Origin: Hippopus hippopus
Lineage: Eukaryota > Mollusca > Bivalvia > Cardiida > Cardiidae
Assembly: GCA_946811185.2 (NCBI GenBank)
Contig: OX328108.1
Location: 33,416,493 to 33,480,492, forward strand
DNA length: 64,000 nucleotides
Direction: 5' to 3'
Shown here: one piece after another, positions 1 through 11,498 of the stretch
How the letters are laid out: each line of letters starts with the position of its first letter
How positions within the stretch are numbered: the stretch's first letter is position 1
Made by a program: the position numbers and the translations under genes
Notes under the pieces: model-generated
What the model was told of the DNA's origin: nothing
Databases searched by the model: none
What the model saw: the letters and a program-made list of their open reading frames with translations, nothing else

Positions 1-689
1 AGCTAGCTCACTTGCAGATTTCATACCATGTTGAAATACACCTGTTTTAGGAAAAAGCATTTGCCTCTGACCCTTCACCAGATATATGTACATCACACCA
101 TAGCATCTTTAATTGATAACAGATAGCTTGTTTAAACTGTTGTAAATAAATGAGGAAACATTGGAACAAAAGGAGAAATTACTCATTATGAGCACATTAT
201 TGGCAATTTCTTGTTTATAGTGTTCTACAGATTTCATCTGCTGCTGGACACAAAAAAAAAACTGTTGTGTAAATTATAAACATGTAAATGAACTGGAGCA
301 AAAGGATGATTTTTTCTTTTGTCACAATGTGTGATGATTTCTAAATAAATGGTAGATGCTAGATATAACATTTACATTCACGTCGTTGCTTTTCCATTGA
401 TGTTTGATCATACGTTTTCCAGTAAAAATTGAATAAAATCAATGAGGTACCAGTGAGTGCGATATTGTTCATGAATTACGATAAATGGGTATTTCAAAGA
501 AGTTCTCCCAAATACATTTTTCTTTTGAAAACAGTGCAATCCTGGGAAAAAAAAAACATCTGTGAAAAAGTATCCTAGATAATAGTATGCAATCTTACTC
601 CACACATTTCTTCTATTTGTCCATAAACCAATCTTGTTTTTGACTGACTGCTTTCTCAGATGATTCAGAGGCCAGAAATAAGTGTGTTC
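1..689. other. AT-rich non-coding DNA
   Basis: No gene, RNA or repeat family is recognised here. Open frames are short and of low complexity. It is probably intergenic or intronic host DNA. Confidence 0.5.
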
Positions 690-742
690 TGACCAGGTTT
701 CGAACCTGCTACACGTTGACCAACTGAGCTAATCTGAATGGC
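690..742 (-). repeat. tRNA-derived SINE head fragment
   Basis: Read on the minus strand this has an A-box-like segment (TTAGCTCAGTTGG) and a B-box-like segment (GGTTCGAAACC). The spacing is too short for a full tRNA and there is no acceptor-stem pairing, so it reads as a truncated SINE head rather than a tRNA gene. Confidence 0.45.
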
Positions 743-765
743 TACTGCTTTTTTTTTCATATATA

Positions 766-766
<1 letters not shown>

Positions 767-814
<48 letters not shown>

Positions 815-925
815 ACCATTGTTAATGCATCTGGCATTTTTACCTATGACATTATTACCCGTCTGACATTTTTACCTCTGGCATTTTAGTGTCTGGCATT
901 TTTACCTCTGACATTTTTACCTACA
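767..925. repeat. (GT)n microsatellite plus ~19-bp minisatellite
   Basis: An uninterrupted GT run ends near 813. It is followed by about six degenerate copies of a unit containing TCTGGCATTTTTACC up to about 925. Confidence 0.85.
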
Positions 926-2109
926 TTCGGTTACTGTTGCCAAGGGCTCCCAAACAACCACAGTAAATACATATACAGTATAGCAGATTGGCTGCTTAAA
1001 TTGTGCTGTCAAGACTGTTTCTCTCAATAAAATTAAGGAAAAAATATTCCTATCATATGTTTCTGCCGATGATGAAATCTCGGTAAATATCTATGCTTAA
1101 ACTAATTCGCACAAGGATATTTACAAAAAAGGGCGACTTAAGGGGGCTACGGACAATGAAATAGATTTAATTATTTTAGCAAAGTTTTGAACTTCAATAA
1201 TCTCGAAAGAATAAAACACCTCAACAAACCTCCGTTTTACCACAGAATAATAGAATTAAAGATACTTATTGTTTTCGTAAGACTAGTAAAGTCATCTCAA
1301 CATCAAACCCAACTAAATAACACTGAATTAGATCTACTTGTGAACATTTCGAAAAATTTATAGTTTGTCTGATTCTACAAAGAGGTGTAAGTTTATGAAA
1401 AATTTCAATTTCAGGTTAAGGGAAAAAGGGTTGTCTGATGATTTTAAAATGCGTTAAGTGTGCTGTCAATTAGCAAACTTGTTAATGACGGTAGTTTGTT
1501 TTATGTTATGATATACTGAAGACAACGAGTGGTCAAGTTGATTAGAGCAGCAGATTGGTTTGCAATCAAACACACGTCCTATCAATTAACAGTTTACCGA
1601 CACATTCTTTGAAATGGCAGATGTACAAATCCACTTTAATACAACTAAGTCAAAAGTTTTTTTAATCAACATAAGTTGCCTTTCGAACTGAACTTCGACC
1701 AGCACAGAACAGAAGTGACTTTTTCGCAATTGAATTCTACTTTTAGTGAGGAATATGTAGTGAGGAATACACGTCAATATGCTTATTGTAAATAGCAAGT
1801 AATTTTAATCCAAGATTAAACTTCATGTTATTTGCAATCTGATCTATATCTACACATTCAGCATATCCTTCATGCACCATTGCTTAAGATTAACGTCAAC
1901 CTGAAACATTGATGACAAGTACCACTTTTTGGATGTGCATATAGGTTATTGAACAAGGTTAGATATTGAAGTAAACGTATTTTCTTTTTTTTTAGTATTT
2001 CATATAGATCTATTTTTACCTTTGTTTTCCACTTAAAACATGTTTTGTCTCTTTCAGAATCTTTCACAGCGGAAAAACTATAACATTTATTAATCCATTG
2101 TGTAATGTA
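926..2109. other. AT-rich non-coding DNA
   Basis: Nothing recognisable as a gene. The open frames at 1586-1798 and 1870-2067 have low-complexity, non-homologous translations and are not called. Confidence 0.5.
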
Positions 2110-2690
2110 GCGCTTCTCTAAAACTATTCATTGGATTTCATTGTTGTTTTGCAGGTAAGTTCCTATGGTGGTTGTCTACCAAATTGTTTCTTCAGTGAGC
2201 GTCCGTCCGTCCGTCCGTCCGTCCGTTCGTTCGTCCGTTCGTCCGTGCGTGCGTCCGTAAACTTTTTCTTTAAAAAACTTCTCCTCAGAAACTATTGACT
2301 GGATTTTTACCAAATTTCACAGGAATGTTCCTTTGGTGGTCCTCTTTCAAATTCCATCAAATAATTGTGTTCCATGAAGAATTCTGGTTGCCATGGCAAC
2401 CAAAGTAAAAAACCTTTAAAAATCTTCTCCTCCCAAACCGCTATTTGGATAGCATTATTATTTTGCAGGAATGTTCCTTAGATACAGGTTTACAGAATTC
2501 CTTAAAAAAAAAAGATCTGTCAAAAAACATGGCTTTTATGGGAGACTCATTTTCCTTTTATGGTATAAAGTAAAATCTTTGAAAAATTTCTTCTCTAAAA
2601 CTATTCATTGGATTTCATTGTTGTTTTGCAGGTAAGTTCCTATGGTGGTTGTCTACCAAATTGTTTCTTCAGTGAGCTAAAATGCAGGAT
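2110..2690. repeat. Duplicated ~90-bp segment with (TCCG)n tract
   Basis: A segment of about 90 bp (containing TTTGCAGGTAAGTTCCTATG) occurs near 2115-2195 and again near 2585-2678. Between them are a GTCC/GTTC tetranucleotide tract (about 2198-2258) and text typical of dispersed invertebrate repeats (TTGCCATGGCAACC). Confidence 0.7.
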
Positions 2691-2779
2691 TGAATGATAA
2701 TTGTTAAAAACTTCCTTTCGCCATTATAGAAATATCAGGCCTGTGGAGCGATACAGGCGCTCAAGCGCCTCCAGTCTCT

Positions 2780-3345
2780 AACGGTTTTCGAGTTATAGAG
2801 TGGTCACGAAATTGTACGTAAAATGAGTAAGGAAAATAATCAAAGGGAAATAACTGGAAAAATACACAAGCCAGAGTTATGGTTCTTGTGCATGACACTT
2901 CGTCTCATGGTGCTTTACAAATGTGTGAAGTTTTAACAAAATATCTTAAAAGGTTTTCGAGTTATAGAGCAGACACGATTTGTGAAGGGAAATAACCGGA
3001 AAAATATACAAGCCAGAGTTATGGTTCTTGTGCATGACACTTCGTCTCATGGTGCTTTACAAATGTGTGAAGTTTTATCAAAATATCTTAAAAGGTTTTC
3101 GAGTTATAGAGCGGACACGATTTGTGAAGGAAAATAATCAAAGGAAAATAACTGGAAAAATATACAAGCCAGAGTTATGGTTCTTGTGCATGACACTTCG
3201 TCTCATGGTGCTTTACAAATGTGTGAATGTTTATCAAAATATCTTAAAAGGTTTTCGAGTTATAGAGCGGACACGATTTGTAATGGACAGACAGACGGAC
3301 GGACCGACAGACAGACGGATGCACGGGGAAAAATGTACAATGTAT
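2780..3345 (+). repeat. ~150-bp tandem repeat, about 3.5 copies
   Basis: Copies begin at the recurring words GGTTTTCGAGTTATAGAG near 2782, 2950, 3090 and 3250, and each contains ATGACACTTCGTCTCATGG. The array ends in a GACAGACGGACGG tract near 3285-3320. The open frame at 3028-3357 is only the array read in frame. Confidence 0.85.
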
Positions 3346-5792
3346 CCTAAGGGTTAAGGCCCATATTGTCTCCCTACATGAATGTTTATTCGACACGCTC
3401 AAACGCTTTCTAGACTGGCCTCCCTGTCTGCAGTGTTCTGAGATAACTAATCTATTTTAGTGTGTAAAGTATCCATTTAACCCTTATCCAAACAATCCGA
3501 AGTCTAATGTACCAAGAGAATGAAACGTGTTCATAACACCGTAAGAAAAGAACATATGCGAGTAATCAGTATTTTAATCTTTTTCAATAGTATTTCCCGA
3601 GAAAATATGTTTCTCTGTTGGGAACAAAGAAGGAAAAGAGCAATCACTGTTTACGATGGTTTGCCCATTTAAAGGAGCATTAGTTGACCATGTACATATA
3701 CCTAAATGACTTCATCGGACATAAAGAAAAAGTAGCTGCAAACGACAAGTTTATTACAGCTTTGCCCTTATGTTGATTGCGGTCTAAGAAAGCATAACAG
3801 GAACGGGAGACCGTTTGTTACCGGCTTTTCCTTTCCACACAATGGTCGAGTCCAATTCTTCAGTGTCGTGAAAACACGGGATGGTTTGGTAAAGGGTAGC
3901 CTGGGTTCCGTCCAATCATGTTTTTCCTTTTTTATATTCTGCCATTACTTTGTCAAAAAACTGGCGTCATTTTGGTGAAAAAAAAAAATAAATGTCCGAA
4001 TATAAAAAAGGGGGAAAAAAATGATCGTACTGTAACCCAGGCTGCGTAAAGGGTTAGGTGTTAAAAATCTGTCACACTTAATAGTAAAATGGCTGATCGA
4101 AAAAGATGCATCTGAGAAAGTTGATTGACTGTTCGATCAATACTGCAGCAAATCTAACGATTGCCAAGTGCAAGGAAAACGTATACGATAGTTACTGCAA
4201 CTAAAAACTTGCATTGTCCTTGCCTATTTTCCGTCTTTCGTCTTTTTTTTTTTTTTTTTTTCATGGTATGGCATTTGATTATTAGATCTATCTCTTTACA
4301 AAACGACCAAATTTTGGACTGGACCAAAATCAAAGCATTTACAAGTATGCCTACATACACGACCAACTACATTTGCACAATTTTTTTTTTTTTCTCTTTT
4401 TTTTTGTCCTTGATATGGTAGAATAAATGTTGGAAAAAGAATCAAAGGCTGATTACCATTATTTTCTCATTGTCCAACAATGTTTTCAAAAGCCTTCTCT
4501 TTCATATTCATTAAAACTGGGGATCGTGAGTTTAAGGGTCAGTACACGTGATGATTATCCGTGATGACCTATTAATTTGTTAAAATCAGGGATCGTATAT
4601 ACATGTGTATATACGATCCCTGTTAAAATGAATCTGCGTGATGCCAAATGAATGTGCATAAATTAAATAAAATCTATCTTAAATTTCCTACTCTTAGCAA
4701 TAATAATATGCTAATACATGTATTGCATTAACACATCGATTGCAAGAACACTGCAGAGCATGTTGCGTTTTCTCTTTCACACACAACGCACAGAAATGTA
4801 TTCCTAAAGGAATAAGTGTTCGAAATTCCGCTTTATCGGCCCAAAGGAACTATGTCAAAAACAGTTGATTCATATTGTTTTGCCTTTATTTTCATTAGTC
4901 GTTATGTGCCGATCAATTAACGAGTTTTCTTTTTCACTTGTACCCGATTTATCACACCTGCAATTAACATCAACAATTTTATTCTTATAATTCATACATA
5001 AATTGATTTGTTTTATTAACCACTAAAACATTTATCAGAAGTTGATAAGAACTAAAAAATTCGAGGTGGGACATTTTGACCAAATTTTGGGAATAGTGGG
5101 ACGTTTTAACCTAATTGGGGGGACGTTTTAACCAAAAGTGGGACGTTTTGACTGTGGGACCTTTTGACTGTAAACCATTGAGTTTAAGTAGATCTGTCAT
5201 AAATGTTTGTAAAATCACTGTGACAAATGCAGACCTAGGTCACTGATATCCATTTCTCCTATTGTAACAGTTTTAAAGAGAGACTTTTATGAAACAGATA
5301 GAAGTTTAAATGGTACAAACCAATTAACAAAGTCAATAAAAAAAAATTGTTACAAAAGTAGAAATTGCTCATTTAGAGAAATTTTTAAATCTAGAAAAAA
5401 AAAAAAAAAAAAAAAAATTCATGAGGGGACTATTTACATTTTTAAACATACAAAAGTTAAAATGATAAAAACCAAACAATTTTTCCGAAAGGTGGGCGAC
5501 TAATGCAGGAAAAACGACATAGAAAATTTCGAGGATGACGATAACATAACCGTTCGAGTTTTAGTCAGTACCGACGTTGTATAAAAGGATTTCTTTCGAA
5601 GACTTGTCATTAACATATCTACAGTTCAAAAGCAAAAGTCGAGTTCAATAGATCTACCTGTAAGTGGAAGTAATGTGAGCCCCATTTGTCCGATTTTGAA
5701 AACATTCTAGGAAAAGGAAAACATGCTGATTGCCAAAATTTCCCCCCATTTTATCCCCTGCCGATAAGGCCGCAGGGAATATGGTACATGTA
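3346..5792. other. Non-coding DNA with homopolymer runs and a decayed inverted repeat
   Basis: No gene is seen. A degenerate inverted repeat around 3895-4050 (AGCCTGGGTT ... AACCCAGGCT) looks like an old MITE. There are poly-T tracts at about 4240-4262 and 4381-4405 and a poly-A tract near 5395-5417. Opposed open frames at 4154-4421 are made by the poly-T tracts. Confidence 0.5.
4587..4622. repeat. Perfect 17-bp-arm palindrome
   Basis: The arm CAGGGATCGTATATACA is followed by two bases and its exact reverse complement. It stands alone, with no flanking element recognised. Confidence 0.85.
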
Positions 5793-6583
5793 GGGTAGGG
5801 TGGGGCAAAACGCCCCAAGGGGTAAAACGCCACCGTCGATTTCTTGATCATTCCAGTCTATGTGACGTAATGATGACGTCACTGTCATTGGAGGTCACGC
5901 GTAGATTAATGTGAGAGGAGAGATCAAGCTCTGTCATTGGTAAGTAAGAAAAAAAATGAATGTATTGCTTTTTACACATATCCTTGTTAATTTTTGCCTA
6001 CTTTTATTTCGCGTTATACTGAAAACGGACGTATACTAGCTTATACACCCTAACTATATCTATAACACATTGTATTGTGGTTTTACTCAAGTACACAATT
6101 TGTAAGCGCCTTTGCTATATTCGGAATATCTCGATTTATAATGAAAAGTTCTTACTGGGGTAAAACGCCCCACTTATTATGGGGCAAAACGCCTACAGGG
6201 GGCGTTTTGCCCCATTCCAATGTTTGGTTCTATACTTTCAAATTACATCTTTTTTTTTTTCCTTTTAAAGTACAGATCGTTCTAGATCTAGAATCTAGAA
6301 TCTAGATCTAAACAGTATTCTTACACATCTTTATGAGAGTGAGAGAGAGACAGAGAGACAGAGAGAGACAGAGAGCGTTTTCGTTCTAGACTATATGCTA
6401 TTTTTTTGCCCCCGCATCGACGATAGATCGGGGTCAAATTGTTTTGTCCGTCTGTCTGTCCGTCTGTCCATCCGTCTGTCCGAAAACTTAACATTTTCAT
6501 TGTGGGGGCAATAGTGTTTCACGAACACGTCTTGTTCTATATAGTTATATACAACATACCTTATTTGGTGTACATTTTCAGAG

Positions 6584-7120
6584 ATGGTTCGATGGTATAC
6601 AAGGACGACAGAAAGAGGATCGTATGGAAGCGAAAGGCTAACCGCTGCGTTAGCAGCCGTAAAAGGAGAAATGCCTCTTAAAACTGCAGCAAAAGAATTT
6701 GGAATTCCTCCCAGATCTTTGAGACGGCACCGCGATAATAAAGTCAGCCAGCCTGGTACTGTAACGATGGGCAAAACTAAATCTGCTTTGCCCGATTATA
6801 TAGAAAGAGAGCTACATGATCATATCCAATTCATGGAAAAGAGACTGTATGGTCTTACAGTGTCAGATGTCAGGAAATTAGCTTTTGAAATAGCAGAGAA
6901 GGCAAATATTCAGAACCCATTTAATAAAGCATCTCGTATGGCGGGGAAGGACTGGTTGAGAGGATTCTTCGCTCGACACCATGACCTAACACTCCGGGAG
7001 CCTCAAGGAACAAGCGTCGCTAGAGCAGTAGGTTTCAATAGGCCAAAAGTCAAAGAATTTTTCACTGCGTACAAAGAAATTCTCAATACTATCTCACCTG
7101 TGCGCCCAAGTAACATTTAG
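6584..7120 (+). pseudogene. Pogo-type transposase N-terminal region (HTH_psq + CENP-B-like)
   Basis: This is the DNA-binding half of a pogo-superfamily transposase. Residues about 1-50 (start MVRWYTRTTERGSYG) fit the pipsqueak-type helix-turn-helix with the ALAAVKGE and KTAAKEFGIPPRSLRRH stretches. Residues about 75-150 fit the CENP-B-like HTH (YGLTVSDVRKLAFEIAEK, AGKDWLRGFFARHHDL). The ATG at 6584 follows a run resembling a splice acceptor or leader. The frame stops at 7120, just where the DDE domain should begin; downstream coding resumes in another frame at 7126. It cannot transpose alone but could still bind DNA. Confidence 0.8.
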
Positions 7121-7125
7121 AATCT

Positions 7126-7524
7126 GCAACAATATTAACTTCTTCGCCATTTAAGAAATCTTTAGAGGACAAACAGGATGCGAAAAGTAGGAATCAAGGA
7201 AGAAGGTTAAAAACAAAAGGAAAGTACACAAAACAGAATCAAAACAAAAAGTCACTGTCTAGTACAAAACAAAAGTCGCAAAGTCGAGTGAAGAAAAATT
7301 TAAACAAAAAAGGAAAAAGAAGAGGAAAGGAAAACTATACGAGCACATACAGTAGCGACGAAAATGAAGAGTGGCCATGTATAATTTGCTGCGAACCATT
7401 TTCAAGTAGTAATGATGGCGAAGAATGGGTACAATGCCAAATCTGTCTTAAGTGGGCCCACGACGAGTGTACCCCGGGATATGTTACATTTGTGTGTCCA
7501 GACTGTGAATCTGATGAAGACTGA
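7126..7524 (+). pseudogene. Pogo-type transposase C-terminal PHD-like zinc finger
   Basis: An open frame with no ATG near its beginning continues the transposase after the missing catalytic domain. It has a TSSPFKKSLE linker, a long lysine/glutamine-rich basic segment, then a C4HC3 PHD-like finger: CIIC, CQIC, WAHDEC and CPDC, ending in acidic residues. Such fingers end many invertebrate pogo/Tigger-like transposases. It is out of frame with the N-terminal part by a non-multiple of three, so no single protein is made without splicing. Confidence 0.75.
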
Positions 7525-7844
7525 ATTGTGTTGTCTAACTTGTCTCCTTGTTTTACAGTTTCATATGAAATGGTTTAGGTTTGAATTTGGTTTACTTTCC
7601 CTTTCCCACAATGTTTTCTACCTTATTAGTAAAATAAATAAATAAATAAAAGAATAAATGGATTCAATTTGCCAATTGCTTTCAATCTGAACAAGAATGA
7701 AATGTCTACTTTCACTTTGATGTTCATTATTAAATCGTTTTTAAACGAACTGGTATTTTATTATGTGTGTATGCCTTATGTCAGTGAAATTATGTCTTTA
7801 CTTTCTGGACATTTGGTTGTCTCGTACACATGTTACAATTTAAT

Positions 7845-8165
7845 GCCGAGCCCCATAGCTCAGTCGGTAGCGTACAGGACTTGGGAACAGGAGGTCGCTG
7901 GTTCGATCCCCTGGCTCGGCCAATATTCTTTCCGAGGATTTATGATATTCATTGCGACAGGATTCATTCCTCTCTCACCGCTGTCAATTGTTTCGACGAT
8001 GGTTAAGTGGGAAAGCAGCCAGTGGCTTGGGAAGAATATTGTGCGGAGCACTGGTTAAAAGAACTCCAGGAAAGCATGGATAGGTGCACTGGCCGCTAGG
8101 ATATAACTGAAATACTGTTGAAAACGGCGTTAAACACCATACAATCAATCAATCAATCAATACAA
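7845..8165 (+). mobile_element. tRNA-derived SINE, family A
   Basis: The head at 7845-7922 is a near-tRNA with paired GCCGAGCC and GGCTCGGC ends, an A box (TAGCTCAGTCGG) and a B box (GGTTCGATCCC). The body runs to an (AATC)n tail near 8160. It lies inside the pogo-like element. A second copy of the family is at 55202-55500 on the other strand. Confidence 0.85.
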
Positions 8166-8207
8166 TTTAAGCGATGTCTATCAAATACATATTATTTTAC
8201 AACTTTA

Positions 8208-8400
8208 GTAGTGTCCGTGGTCTAGAGGTAGAGCGTCGGCCTCTTGATAAAAAGATCTCGGGTTCGAATCGCTCCGAGGCGGGTATCAACCTTCGGGATT
8301 TTTCATTGGCCCACTCATTCGGCGCGAGTACTGGTGCAGTGTCCAGGAAGCGGAATCTAGAGAGATTAATCTAAGTTGTAAAGAACTTGTTTCTCAATAG
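8208..8400 (+). mobile_element. tRNA-derived SINE, family B
   Basis: The head has GTCCGTGGTCTAGAGGTAGAG (A box) and GGGTTCGAATCG (B box), followed by a short unrelated body. It is also nested in the pogo-like element. Confidence 0.7.
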
Positions 8401-8699
8401 ATGTAAAATAAATAAGTTTAAACTAAGGGGTAAAACGCCCCCCTGGGTGCGTTTTGCCCCATAAACAGGGACGTCTTGCCCCAAGGGTGGGGCAAGACGC
8501 CCTTTTTAAGAAAATAATATTTCTGTTTTTATAATACAGTTTAGAATAGATAACGACGAAAAACATGTGCCATTATATTCAGTTGACTGAAACGGTTATA
8601 CAACTGCGGAAAACACCATTCTATCTTCATTCCTTTCCAAAATAATAACAAAAAACCATTTTGGGGGCGTTTTGCCCCACCCTACCCTAATAGTAGCTG

Positions 8700-9760
8700 T
8701 ACATCCTTCCGTCTTGCCGTCCTTCCGTCCCACTTTCTTATCATAACTCAAAAACTATTAGAGGTGTAAACATAAAACTACAGGTGGATAGATCTCATCA
8801 AGAAATGCAGTGCAAAAGAACCATAACTCTTGATTGCATAATTTAGGAGTTATTGCCCTGTTATTTTTCTTACTTTAATGTTGTCCAGGGCATAAATTGA
8901 AAACTACATGTGATATAAACATGAAACTTCACAGGTTGATAGATGACATTGAGTAGATGTGCAGTGTACAAGAACCATACCTTTCAGTGCCATAATTTAG
9001 GAGTTATTTCCTTTTGATATTTTTCATACTTAAATTTTGTCCGGAGCATAACTCAAAAACTATAAGAGGTGTAAACATGATACTTCATAGGTGGATAGAT
9101 CTCATCAGGGAGAAGTGCAGTGCACAAGAACCATAACTCTTGATTGCATAATTTAGGATCTATTGCCCTTTGTAATTTTTCTTACTTATATTTTGTCCAG
9201 AGTATAACTTGAAATCTACATGTGATATAAACATGAAACTTCACAGGTTAATAGATGATAATGAAGAAAAGGACAGTGTACAAGAACCATAACTTTCAGT
9301 CACATAGTTTAGGAGTTATTGCCCTGTGATATTTTTCTTAAATTTTGTCTGGAGCATAGCTCGAAAACTATTAGAGGTGTAAATATTATACTTCATAGGT
9401 GAATAAATCACATTGAGGAGAAGTTCAGTGCAAAGAACTATAAATCTTGGTTGCATAGTTAAGGAGTTATTGACCTTTGTTATTTTTTCTTCCTTTAATT
9501 TTTTCCAGAGTATAACTTGAAAACTACATGAGATATAAACATGAAACTTTGGTATTTTTCATAACTGGAAACTTATAAAAGGTATCAATGTGAGACTTGA
9601 GAGGTAGGCAGATTTTATTGAGGAGAAGTGCAGAACTATGACTTTAGTATTATATCCCTGTTAATTTTTGAGTCTCAAGGTGTCTTTGTAGCATAACTCG
9701 AGCTGTATTAACTTAATAGCTGGATAGTTGTCTCTGAGGAGGAGTGCAGTACATGAGAAT
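8700..9760 (+). repeat. Tandem array of ~155-bp units alternating as A/B pairs
   Basis: The word AGAACCATAACT and relatives recur near 8818, 8970, 9129, 9283 and 9435. Alternate copies agree better: copies 1, 3 and 5 have CTTGATTGCATA, copies 2 and 4 have TTTCAGTGCCATA-like text. This gives a higher-order unit of about 310 bp. The last units decay toward 9760. Confidence 0.8.
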
Positions 9761-10216
9761 AATAACCGTCCATAATTCTTACTTATTGCTCTTTGTTGTT
9801 TTTCAGATTTTTTTTTTTTTTTTTTTTTTTCTTTCTGATTTCATATGTGTGTACACTTGACAGCTATATAAGAAAAGTGTGCCTTGTTGAAGTTTTTATT
9901 GTACTTTATATTTAGCATTGCCAGAAAAAGGTTCTCAAATCTAGCTGTTTTAGCCTTTAAACCAACCTATAAGAAGACACACCTATTCAGCAAGCATTCG
10001 GTGGGGGATGGCCATGCCAAAATTGCTCTTCTTCTACTATTTTCTACCATTTTACAGCCAAGGCTCACAATTTCAGCAACATCTAATGTGTCGTCTGCAA
10101 ATGCTTTCAAGTTGGATGACTCCTTTTATTTCATCTGGAATAAGGTTAACCAGGCTACAAAAACTTACAACTCCTCAAATTTGAGAGCTTTAGTAGACTA
10201 TAATTTAAATGTTGCT
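9761..10216. other. Non-coding DNA with poly-T tract
   Basis: A T run near 9808-9830 and no recognisable gene. The open frame at 9884-10219 has no recognisable domain and is not called. Confidence 0.5.
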
Positions 10217-10435
10217 TAACTCTTTACAAAACAATCCCTTCTTGTCACAAACCCGAGGAATAAGCCTTTCGAAAACATTGTGGGAAAAAGGGAAAATGCT
10301 TGTAAAAGAAGGCTTTTAAAATCAGTGTTACGACCAACATTTTCTCATTATCCCACAATGTTTTCTAACCTATAAAAGGCAAAAAGAATGATTTGAACTA
10401 AGCTCGATAACTCATCAGAAAACAATGGTAGATCT
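10217..10435. repeat. TTAA foldback MITE, decayed copy
   Basis: It begins TTAACTCTTTACAAAACAAT and carries the family's opposed arms AAAACATTGTGGGAAAA (about 10274) and CCCACAATGTTTTC (about 10355), with a widened centre. The right end is not clear. Confidence 0.65.
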
Positions 10436-11206
10436 ATACTTCATAAACATGAAAAAGTTCTAATCACCATCGATCAATTCGCTTCCTACATTGTATATTG
10501 TGCGAAGTAAGGGAAGTAATCCTTGTGAGGTTAATTCAGTATGCAATGGTTATGTCCTTTTGTATATTTTAAATCATGAACAGATCCGCACATGTTTGGA
10601 ATTGAATTTCGACACCTTTTCGTGAATCCATGGCTTGCCAGTTCAAATTCTGTCTCAGTCCAGGAGTTAGAAAATGAAATCTCTTCTTCTCTTTCTCTCT
10701 CGCTGTGTAACAGGATCTAAATACAACAATAGGTTGAGTCTAAAATGGATCAAGTTTTTCGGGCTCGTCTTCGGAATTTATTAGTTTTGCCTTCGGCTCA
10801 CGTTGTAAGTTCCTACGCCTTGCCCAAAAACCTTGACCCATTTCAGACACTATCCTATTATTCTCTATAGAAATAAACATAAAAACAACAAATCTTTTAT
10901 CTCCACTATGCATGACAAAAGTCCTTGTTTGTTATACATGCAGATACACTGCTGGGGAAGAAACGCCAAAACTGCACAGACAAAGAGGCCTGGCAAGCGA
11001 CATGCATGCAAATTCTGTTGAAACTGCCTTTATAGACATCGAAAACAAACGACAAATAAAACAAATCACTTCTGTGTTGAGACACTTAGTTTACTATATA
11101 CAGGTATCTCTAAAGTACAAGCAAAGAAGAAAACAATATTTCAGCCACGCTCTGGCGAAAAGGGGCTTAATGCATCTCAGCAATGCAGTATACAAAGCAA
11201 GTCATC
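10436..11206. other. Non-coding DNA
   Basis: No gene recognised. From about 11150 the text (GGGGCTTAATGCATCT) is the left end of the MITE family also seen at 38350 and 49870; the element at 11207-11498 appears to be inserted into it. Confidence 0.5.
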
Positions 11207-11498
11207 ATATGGCCTGCAACATGCGAAATGGGGCTTTCAGGCATTTATGTAAAGTGTCGTCTCGGATCAGCCTCCGCAGTCCGCGCAGGCTAATCCGAGA
11301 CGGCACTTTACGTCAACATTAGATTTTGTCCTACAGTAGACTTGCGCGAAGCAGAAAATCACACACGATCGGAAAGTGTCGTCTCGGATCAGCCTGCGAA
11401 GGCTGACGGATCAGCCTGCGCGGACTGCGCAGGCTGATCCGAGACGACACTTTGCGCAAATGTCCGAATGCCCCTTTTCGCGTGTTGCAGGCCATATA
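11207..11498. mobile_element. MITE with 25-bp TIRs and two nested GC-rich palindromes
   Basis: The ends are ATATGGCCTGCAACA and its inverse TGTTGCAGGCCATAT. Inside are strong hairpins of the type GTCTCGGATCAGCCT / AGGCTGATCCGAGAC at about 11260-11310 and 11372-11455. No coding capacity. Confidence 0.85.

Larger units (their letters stand above)
5793..8687 (+). mobile_element. Pogo-like (Tc1/mariner) DNA transposon, DDE domain deleted
   Basis: The ends carry inverted repeats starting GGGTAGGGTGGGGCAAAACG, with TA on each side (5791-5792, 8688-8689), as expected for a Tc1/mariner target duplication. The TIR core GGGGCAAAACGCCCC recurs as variants inside the element near 6155-6215 and 8427-8500 as subterminal repeats. 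It encodes an N-terminal HTH/CENP-B-like region (6584-7120) and a C-terminal PHD-like zinc finger (7126-7524), but the catalytic domain expected between them is missing. Two SINEs sit in its right half. It is a non-autonomous deletion derivative. Confidence 0.8.

Noticed and set aside
3028..3357. 109-residue open frame
   Set aside because: It is a translation of a 150-bp tandem repeat unit.
4154..4421. Opposed open frames with phenylalanine or lysine runs
   Set aside because: Produced by poly-T tracts.
7845..7922. tRNA gene
   Set aside because: A and B boxes are present, but the head runs straight into a SINE body with an (AATC)n tail and a second dispersed copy exists at 55.2-55.5 kb.
11250..11455. 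Bacterial-type terminators or structured RNA
   Set aside because: The GC-rich hairpins lie inside a MITE with clear TIRs and recur in other MITE copies.
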